DNA of 64,000 bases, from positions 124,001 to 188,000 of the forward strand of contig JARWZO010000005.1 in assembly GCA_029866325.1 (NCBI GenBank). The letters run 5' to 3'. Position 1 is the stretch's first letter, and each line of letters begins with the position of its first letter. Under the pieces are notes generated by a model. That model searched no databases. It was not told where the DNA came from and worked only from the letters and a program-made list of their open reading frames with translations. A program made the position numbers and the translations under genes. Shown here piece by piece: positions 59,239 to 64,000 of this stretch. This stretch comes from Fluviicola sp. (GTDB lineage Bacteria; Bacteroidota; Bacteroidia; Flavobacteriales_D; Crocinitomicaceae).

Positions 59239-61512
59239 TTAAGATGCAAGTAATGAAGATTCGTCAAGTGTTAGCACCAATTGTTTGTTTTGATGCATGT
59301 GAAGCAATTCTCCGCGATAACCTTCCAAAACGAGTCTGGCCATGAGGTAACTCACCGTTGATTCCGCACCTTGATTCAGGTTGACATGATCTTCTTCCAA
59401 ACCGTCGCAGCAGCCACCCGTACAGGGATTGTATACAATACGGTGTAAGTGATTTTGTCCCTGAAACCAGTTAAATCCTATTTCCATTTTCAACAAGTAA
59501 TCGGGTTGTTCAAACGTATCGTAAAAGCGACTCAAAGCAAGTATTGTGTAGGCCACATCAATGGGTTGTTCACCAAAATTTTCGGGAATTTCTCCTTTGC
59601 TCATCCAACCTCGGTTCGAAATGACTTTAATGCCTTGTTCGTTGTAAATGTGTGACAGCAAAAAGTCAAACGTGATTTTGGCGATGTTGCGGTAAGGTTC
59701 ATGATTGCTCACTTCAAAGGCGCACAACAATGCCTCGGGAACCAAGCTATTGGCGTAAGTCATGTAACTTTCATACCATTCCCAGTCTTTGTCAGATTCG
59801 TGAATGTACATCTGAACCAGTCGGTCGGCCAGTAAACGTATCAGTCCGCGAGTGGAAGCCAATGGAAACGTACTGTGATAATAGTAGAGTCCTTTGATGG
59901 CGAAGCTCATGGCGCGAGTTGAATACATGTCCGGAATGCGTTTGGAAACTTCATCCAGTACCACAACCGCCCTGTGAATCAACTGTATCGGAAGCGTTCC
60001 TTTCATAGAAGCCACATAACCGAACGCCCAAATGGCTCTTCCGTTTGAATCGGAAAGATTGGTCTCGTAGTTTTGACCGGTAAATGCTTTATCCTTGTCT
60101 ACATAATTGAGAAAATGCCCTTGTGGCTGTAAGCAAAACTCCATAAAAGTAAGGTACTTCCTGATGAGGTCAAGATCCGATTCATCTTTGGTGACCGCAT
60201 AATGTTTGCACACTGCAATGAGTGCCCGAGCGTTGTCATCAATCGTATAACCCGATTCAATATCCGGCTGATTGAGAATGGAAAACTGAATCATTCCGAA
60301 ATCGGTGGTCAGTTGTTGGATGTGGTGTAAGTTAATCTCTGGCAGCCGATACTCCAATGAGAATGAGCGATCACTGGTTTGTTGAAATAACAACGCATAC
60401 CGAATAGCAGTATTTTCCCATGAAGTTGCGGCCATTCGGTGCAAAGCATCCAAGTGGATTTGCTCGCGCAGTTTTTCGTCTGCCAATAAATGATTGATCG
60501 ATAAAGCCAACTGCACAGGATCGCTAAACGGAACGATGGTATACGGTGTGTCTTGCAATAATTCCAGCGCATGTGGAATAGGAGTTGAAATGATAGGACA
60601 ACCGCAACTTAGCGCATACGAAAACGTGCCGCTAACCGCCTGATTGGGGTCTTTGGAAGTAAATAGATACAGATCGGTGAGTTGCAGGTATTCCAGCAAA
60701 TCGTTGAGCGAAACGTACTGATTGATAAACTTAACGTGGTTTTCGAGTTTCAGTTCCCGGGTCAAGTTCTCCAGCATATTTCGGTAAGTTTCTTGCTCCG
60801 ATTTTACCACTTCAGGATGTGTTTTCCCGATGATCAAAAAGAGCAGATCCGGATTTTTTTTGATAGCAGCAGGTAATGCGTTGAGTGTGGTTTCAATGTT
60901 TTTACCGGAACTGATCAAGCCGAAAGTCGAAACAATTTTCCTTCCTGCGAAGCCGTATTTTTCTTTCAGTTGTTTTTTGTTGGCGTTTTTCACCAAATGG
61001 GTGCCATGCTGAATGACCGTTATTTTTTGAGGATTCAGTTGATAGTCCTGAATCAAGAGTTGTTTGGCATGTTCGGTCATCACTACAATACCGGCACTTT
61101 TGGCAACGATTTGCCTAATTTCAAGCAATAAGGAAGAATTTGGACCGGGCAATACGGTATGAAAAACAACAATTACGGGTATTACCACATCTTCCAATAA
61201 TTGCAGAAAATCGTCGGTGTGCTGTTTGTAAAAGCCAAATTCGTGTTGCACTACTAGCAACGAAATATCCGCATCCGCATTGAGTGTGGCAGCGAGTTTA
61301 CTGTACGATTGTTTTACGTTGGTATTGAGCGAATAAGCCACTTCTTTGGGGTAAGAGCTTGCTTTTTCGGTTTCCACGGCAGCTATTTTAAGCACAAACG
61401 ATTGACTGAATTGCCGGTTGAGCGCTTGAACCAAATCTTGTGAAAAGGTAGCAATTCCGCATTCGCGCGGTGGATAAGAGGTAAGAAATACAATAGTTGG
61501 TAACATAATCAT
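59239..61512 (-). CDS. Two-domain protein: GT4 glycosyltransferase plus C-terminal alpha/alpha toroid
   Basis: The 757-residue protein has an N-terminal GT-B (family 4) domain beginning IVFLTSYPPRECGIATFSQDLVQAL, a nucleotide-sugar binding half with FAGRKIVSTFGLISSGKNIETTLNALP and the E-x7-E-type YALSCGCPIISTPIPHALELL, and a C-terminal ~350-residue helical domain with CKHYAVTKDESDLDLIRKYLTFMEF, GRAIWAFGYVASMKG and QGAESTVSYLMARL, which looks like an (alpha/alpha)6 toroid as in glycosidases and phosphorylases. Fusion of synthesis and cleavage domains is notable. It overlaps the GH130 gene by 4 nt (61509-61512). The glycan is likely mannose-type; this is inference. Confidence 0.85.
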   Translation of the reverse strand: MIMLPTIVFLTSYPPRECGIATFSQDLVQALNRQFSQSFVLKIAAVETEKASSYPKEVAYSLNTNVKQSYSKLAATLNADADISLLVVQHEFGFYKQHTDDFLQLLEDVVIPVIVVFHTVLPGPNSSLLLEIRQIVAKSAGIVVMTEHAKQLLIQDYQLNPQKITVIQHGTHLVKNANKKQLKEKYGFAGRKIVSTFGLISSGKNIETTLNALPAAIKKNPDLLFLIIGKTHPEVVKSEQETYRNMLENLTRELKLENHVKFINQYVSLNDLLEYLQLTDLYLFTSKDPNQAVSGTFSYALSCGCPIISTPIPHALELLQDTPYTIVPFSDPVQLALSINHLLADEKLREQIHLDALHRMAATSWENTAIRYALLFQQTSDRSFSLEYRLPEINLHHIQQLTTDFGMIQFSILNQPDIESGYTIDDNARALIAVCKHYAVTKDESDLDLIRKYLTFMEFCLQPQGHFLNYVDKDKAFTGQNYETNLSDSNGRAIWAFGYVASMKGTLPIQLIHRAVVVLDEVSKRIPDMYSTRAMSFAIKGLYYYHSTFPLASTRGLIRLLADRLVQMYIHESDKDWEWYESYMTYANSLVPEALLCAFEVSNHEPYRNIAKITFDFLLSHIYNEQGIKVISNRGWMSKGEIPENFGEQPIDVAYTILALSRFYDTFEQPDYLLKMEIGFNWFQGQNHLHRIVYNPCTGGCCDGLEEDHVNLNQGAESTVSYLMARLVLEGYRGELLHMHQNKQLVLTLDESSLLAS

Positions 61513-62549
61513 TTCGGGTTTGAGTGAAGTAGTAATTCGGTAATTAACGCCTTGAGACTCACTGAAGCACAGGCTATTTTTTCATCGGCGGCGCCATAAT
61601 AAATGTAGAGGTTATCGCCAAAAAGAGCGGTTCCCGTAGGGAAGCAAACGTTGTTGACGTATCCTTCCAATTCGTAATCGTATTCGGGTGAAAAAAGCGG
61701 GTAAGGCAATCGTGAAAGCTCGATTCGCGGATCACTTAAGTCGACCAAAGCAGCGCATGCAGAATAAATGTAACCGTTGGGAGAATCACGTACACCGTGA
61801 TAAATCAAAATCCAACCTTCTTTGCATTCGATTGGCGGGCAACCTCCGCCGAGGTAACTCATTTCATGGTTGTAGAGCGATTGCAACACAATATGATCGG
61901 GCAAATGGCGCAGGTAGTCTATCCAAAAATCGGGAGTAAGCTCATCAAAATCACTAATCGTGACCAATTGAATATCAGGTCGAATCCGGTGAAAGAAAGC
62001 AAAGCAGCCGTTTATTTTACGCGGAAACAACACAATGTTTTTATCCCAGATGAAACTTTCGGAATGATCCACTTCGGCATTTTTGTTCTCGAACGGTCGA
62101 AAGCGCAGGTACTTGAGATTCATCCCGGCATTTGATTTTACGAGATGCTTGAAACGTTGGAAATTCACCTGCGGCACTACCATTCCTTTCTTTTCGAAGG
62201 TTTTTAGGTCTTCGGAAACAGCAAGAGCCCCGCGCGCACTCCAACCATCGAATGCGGTATAGGTGAGGTAATACAATCCGTCGATACGGACTATCCGCGG
62301 ATCTTCCATTCCCTTCGATTCGTAGTCGAACGTTGGGATCAGTAAAGGTTCCGTATGTCGTTCAATAACAGTTAACGGTCCGAGCAGTTTGCAGTAACCT
62401 ATCGTTGAATTGTTTCCTGTTTGTACAGCCCGGTAGAAGATGTGCACGTGATCACCTTCTTGCATGATTGCCGGATTCAACACACCTGCATTTTCAAAAT
62501 CCAGGGTCGTTTTTTGCAGCAGAACTCCCTCTCGTTTAACCGTTATCAT
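61509..62549 (-). CDS. GH130-family glycoside phosphorylase or hydrolase
   Basis: The 346 residues match GH130: NPAIMQEGDHVHIFYRAVQ near the N-terminus, EDPRIVRIDGLYYLTYTAFDG, DHSESFIWDKNIVLFPRKING, YLGGGCPPIECKEGWILIYHG and VCFPTGTALFGDNLYIYYGAADEKIACA. GH130 enzymes phosphorolyse beta-1,4- or beta-1,2-mannosidic bonds or hydrolyse them. The five-bladed propeller fold fits. Its stop overlaps the GT4 fusion start as ATGA, a strong sign of functional partnership. Precise substrate is not readable. Confidence 0.9.
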   Translation of the reverse strand: MITVKREGVLLQKTTLDFENAGVLNPAIMQEGDHVHIFYRAVQTGNNSTIGYCKLLGPLTVIERHTEPLLIPTFDYESKGMEDPRIVRIDGLYYLTYTAFDGWSARGALAVSEDLKTFEKKGMVVPQVNFQRFKHLVKSNAGMNLKYLRFRPFENKNAEVDHSESFIWDKNIVLFPRKINGCFAFFHRIRPDIQLVTISDFDELTPDFWIDYLRHLPDHIVLQSLYNHEMSYLGGGCPPIECKEGWILIYHGVRDSPNGYIYSACAALVDLSDPRIELSRLPYPLFSPEYDYELEGYVNNVCFPTGTALFGDNLYIYYGAADEKIACASVSLKALITELLLHSNPK

Positions 62550-62558
62550 AAGCCAGAC

Positions 62559-62915
62559 TCAGACAACCGGAATCTTTGGGCTGTTTTTTTTCAGCGCAGA
62601 TGCAATTGTTGTTGAAGGAACTTTCTTGATCGTCGGTTTACGAGGAGATGCTTTTGGAACACCTGTTGGCGATTTAATGGCTTTTTTTACCTGAACCATT
62701 GTTTCTTCCACTTTCTCTTCACCTTCCATTAAATCGGTCTTCAGTCCGTCTAATAGTTCGTTGAAACGATTTTTGAGTTCGTCGGCATACTCAGTACCCT
62801 TCTTCGATAATTTTTTGCGGGTTTTCGATCCTTTTTCCGGTGCATAAAGTGCTCCGAGTAACGATCCGATTGCCGCCCCGAAGGCGATGCCTGTCATGAT
62901 TTTTCCTGTGCTCAT
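62559..62915 (-). CDS. YtxH-domain protein
   Basis: The 118-residue protein starts KIMTGIAFGAAIGSLLGALYAPEKGSKTRKKLSKKG, the YtxH single-helix signature (G-x-x-x-G-x-x-x-G-x-L-x-A-P-x-x-G-x-x-x-R), followed by a coil (LKNRFNELLDGLKTDLMEGEEKVEETMVQVKKAIKS). In Bacillus YtxH is a stress-induced membrane-associated protein. It forms a pair with the 48-residue membrane protein gene upstream (3 nt apart), a common stress-response pairing. Confidence 0.85.
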   Translation of the reverse strand: MSTGKIMTGIAFGAAIGSLLGALYAPEKGSKTRKKLSKKGTEYADELKNRFNELLDGLKTDLMEGEEKVEETMVQVKKAIKSPTGVPKASPRKPTIKKVPSTTIASALKKNSPKIPVV

Positions 62916-62918
62916 AAT

Positions 62919-63065
62919 CTATGATTTTCGTGTTAATTGTACAATGATGGCCACAACCGCCAAACCGAGTAATATATGAGTTAATCCACCGGTATTGTAC
63001 CCGATAAAGCCTACCGCCCAAATCATGATCAGCACTATTGCAACTGTATACAGGATATTGCCCAT
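62919..63065 (-). CDS. 48-residue lmo0937/DUF5670-type membrane protein
   Basis: This gene is shorter than the usual ORF length limit. Minus-strand translation gives MGNILYTVAIVLIMIWAVGF, then IGYNTGGLTHILLGLAVVAI and IVQLTRKS: two transmembrane helices with a glycine turn, matching the lmo0937 family (DUF5670, about 50 residues, L-L-x-x-I-x-x-I-x-x-x-W-x-x-G and G-x-x-I-H-x-L-L). Its stop is 3 nt before the YtxH start. Members are linked to cell-envelope stress. It is easy to overlook. Confidence 0.8.
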   Translation of the reverse strand: MGNILYTVAIVLIMIWAVGFIGYNTGGLTHILLGLAVVAIIVQLTRKS

Positions 63066-63178
63066 TTGTTTTCGGTTTGTATTAATGACACCCTATTACA
63101 AAGGTCAATGATCTTGATTGCAAAGACGTTATAGAAGATTTTAGATAAGTTACATGATTCCCACTTTTGGTAATAGGA

Positions 63179-63206
63179 GTGGGGGAGCGATTCATCGCGC
63201 CCCCAC
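63179..63206. repeat. Near-perfect 28-nt palindrome (GTGGGGG...CCCCCAC)
   Basis: GTGGGGGAGCGAT pairs with ATCGCGCCCCCAC with one mismatch. The same word class returns at 63357-63390. It lies in a gene-free gap between the small membrane gene and nrdA. Confidence 0.7.
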
Positions 63207-63249
63207 ATGTTCTCATGAAATCAATTGATTTTTAGGAAAAGGATCAAAC

Positions 63250-63284
63250 AAAAAAATCCCCTTCGCCAAAGACGAAAGGGATCT
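63250..63284 (-). terminator. Intrinsic terminator, minus strand
   Basis: On the minus strand GATCCCTTTCGTC and GGCGAAGGGGAT pair and are followed by TTTTTTT. It lies downstream of nrdA on its strand, so it can terminate nrdA transcripts. Confidence 0.8.
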
Positions 63285-63305
63285 TAACTCGTGTACTATT
63301 AAATA

Positions 63306-63346
63306 AAAACGGCACAATTATTAACATTACACAATGCCGTTTTTTG
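63306..63346. terminator. Bidirectional terminator hairpin
   Basis: AAAACGGCA and TGCCGTTTT form a 9-bp stem with A and T tracts on both sides, so it can work in either direction. Confidence 0.75.
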
Positions 63347-63356
63347 TGTCAGTCAA

Positions 63357-63390
63357 ATTGTGGGGTCGCGATTAATCGCGACCCCACAAT
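63357..63390. repeat. Perfect 34-nt palindrome next to nrdA stop
   Basis: ATTGTGGGGTCGCGATT at 63357-63373 is complemented exactly by the next 17 nt up to 63390. It ends 3 nt before the nrdA stop codon. No free loop exists, so it is a cruciform-type or dimeric binding site rather than a classic terminator. Confidence 0.8.
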
Positions 63391-63392
63391 TT

Positions 63393-64000
63393 CTACCCTG
63401 AACACATTTCGCATCCTTCCGGATCATCCAATGAGCAAGCGATTGCCGCTTGTTGCTCTTCGATGGTTGCTGCGTCTGCTTGCTCCGGCAATTCGGCAAC
63501 GGCTTTATCAACTGTAAATTTGATAGCATCCGTAGCCGCTTTTGTACGCAAGTAGTACATTCCGGTTTTTAATCCTTTTTTCCAGCCGTAGAAGTGCATG
63601 GATGTCAATTTACCGAAGTTGGCATTTTCCATGAAAATGTTCAACGATTGTGACTGGCAAATGTATGCTCCACGATCCGCAGCCATTTCGATGATCGATT
63701 TTTGTGAAATCTCCCAGGCTGTTTTGTATAAATCTTTAATGTATTGAGGAATCTCGTTGATGTTTTGTACCGAACCGTTCGATGCCATCAATTTCTGACG
63801 CATTTCTTTGGTCCACAAACCTTCTCTCACCAAATCCTTCAATAAATGTTTGTTGACAATGATGAACTCACCTGACAATACACGACGTGTGTAAATGTTG
63901 GATGTGTATGGCTCAAAGCATTCGTTGTTTCCTAAGATCTGAGCCGTTGAAGCTGTTGGCATTGGAGCTAACAACAAAGAGTTGCGCACACCGTGTGTTT
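63393..64000 (-). CDS. nrdA: Ribonucleoside-diphosphate reductase alpha subunit, C-terminal part (5' end outside window)
   Basis: The visible ~202 residues include the end of the catalytic barrel: [41 protein letters not shown], a typical class Ia NrdA segment with the P-T-A-S-T-x-Q-I and N-x-x-x-E motifs, and [29 protein letters not shown]. The C-terminal CEMC is the redox-shuttle cysteine pair that reduces the active-site disulphide. It reduces nucleoside diphosphates to deoxynucleotides. The gene begins beyond the window's end. Confidence 0.93.
   Translation of the reverse strand, partial: THGVRNSLLLAPMPTASTAQILGNNECFEPYTSNIYTRRVLSGEFIIVNKHLLKDLVREGLWTKEMRQKLMASNGSVQNINEIPQYIKDLYKTAWEISQKSIIEMAADRGAYICQSQSLNIFMENANFGKLTSMHFYGWKKGLKTGMYYLRTKAATDAIKFTVDKAVAELPEQADAATIEEQQAAIACSLDDPEGCEMCSG

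Overview
The window looks like a chromosome segment of a free-living Bacteroidota bacterium, most likely Flavobacteriales and possibly of the Crocinitomicaceae/Fluviicola type. The evidence is Bacteroidota -7 promoter boxes (TAnnTTTG) directly in front of many ATGs, a 1449-residue secreted protein with a type IX secretion (T9SS) C-terminal sorting domain, sensor kinases with TPR repeats, LytTR proteins, and Bacteroidota-typical families (DUF2079, DUF4143 ATPase, GT4/GH130 pair). No phage, plasmid, transposase or CRISPR genes are visible. No database search or folding program was run, so family calls rest on motifs read by eye.

Layout. 1-8.5 kb: envelope and housekeeping genes (outer-membrane protein end, DUF2079 membrane protein, ArsC-like protein, dxr, small regulator, SUFU-domain protein, heptosyltransferase). 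8.5-18.0 kb: an accessory stretch holding a TPR histidine kinase and response regulator, then a papain-like hydrolase, a small overlapping ORF, a glutamate-cysteine-ligase-like amidoligase and a cupin. It is punctuated by a dispersed 59-bp palindromic element and by decayed copies of the 3' end of the large helical-repeat gene at 16474-18042. 18.5-24.5 kb: an AT-richer island with an AbiV-like gene and a tight five-gene operon (methyltransferase, FAD/NAD(P)-binding protein, AAC(3)-type acetyltransferase, family-2 glycosyltransferase, PhyH dioxygenase) that reads like an undescribed small-molecule or glycan-tailoring pathway. 24.7-30.7 kb: mixed core genes. 31.0-35.3 kb: the giant T9SS protein. 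35.7-45.3 kb: a structured palindromic intergenic region, ispD, membrane and lipoproteins, a LytTR protein, a beta-lactamase-fold hydrolase and an LCIB-type carbonic anhydrase. 45.4-50.7 kb: a lipase-like protein, secreted proteins, and initiator tRNA-Met with a decayed tRNA copy. 50.8-64 kb: core cellular functions (era, der, a DUF4143 ATPase behind a 32-bp tandem array, MBL hydrolase, PAP2, rpoN, asnS, GT4 plus GH130, YtxH and a 48-residue membrane protein, nrdA 3' part).

How the genes work together. dxr and ispD are two MEP-pathway steps that sit apart. era and der are ribosome-assembly GTPases. The GT4-toroid and GH130 genes overlap by 4 nt and probably act on one mannose-type glycan. The 19.7-24.5 kb operon and the 12.7-15.3 kb hydrolase/ligase group are the best candidates for undescribed systems. 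Several regulatory patterns recur: -7 boxes exactly 4 nt from an ATG at five genes (near-leaderless mRNAs), an ACTCACGTTA motif in intergenic regions, and long inverted repeats at gene ends that probably terminate transcription from both sides.
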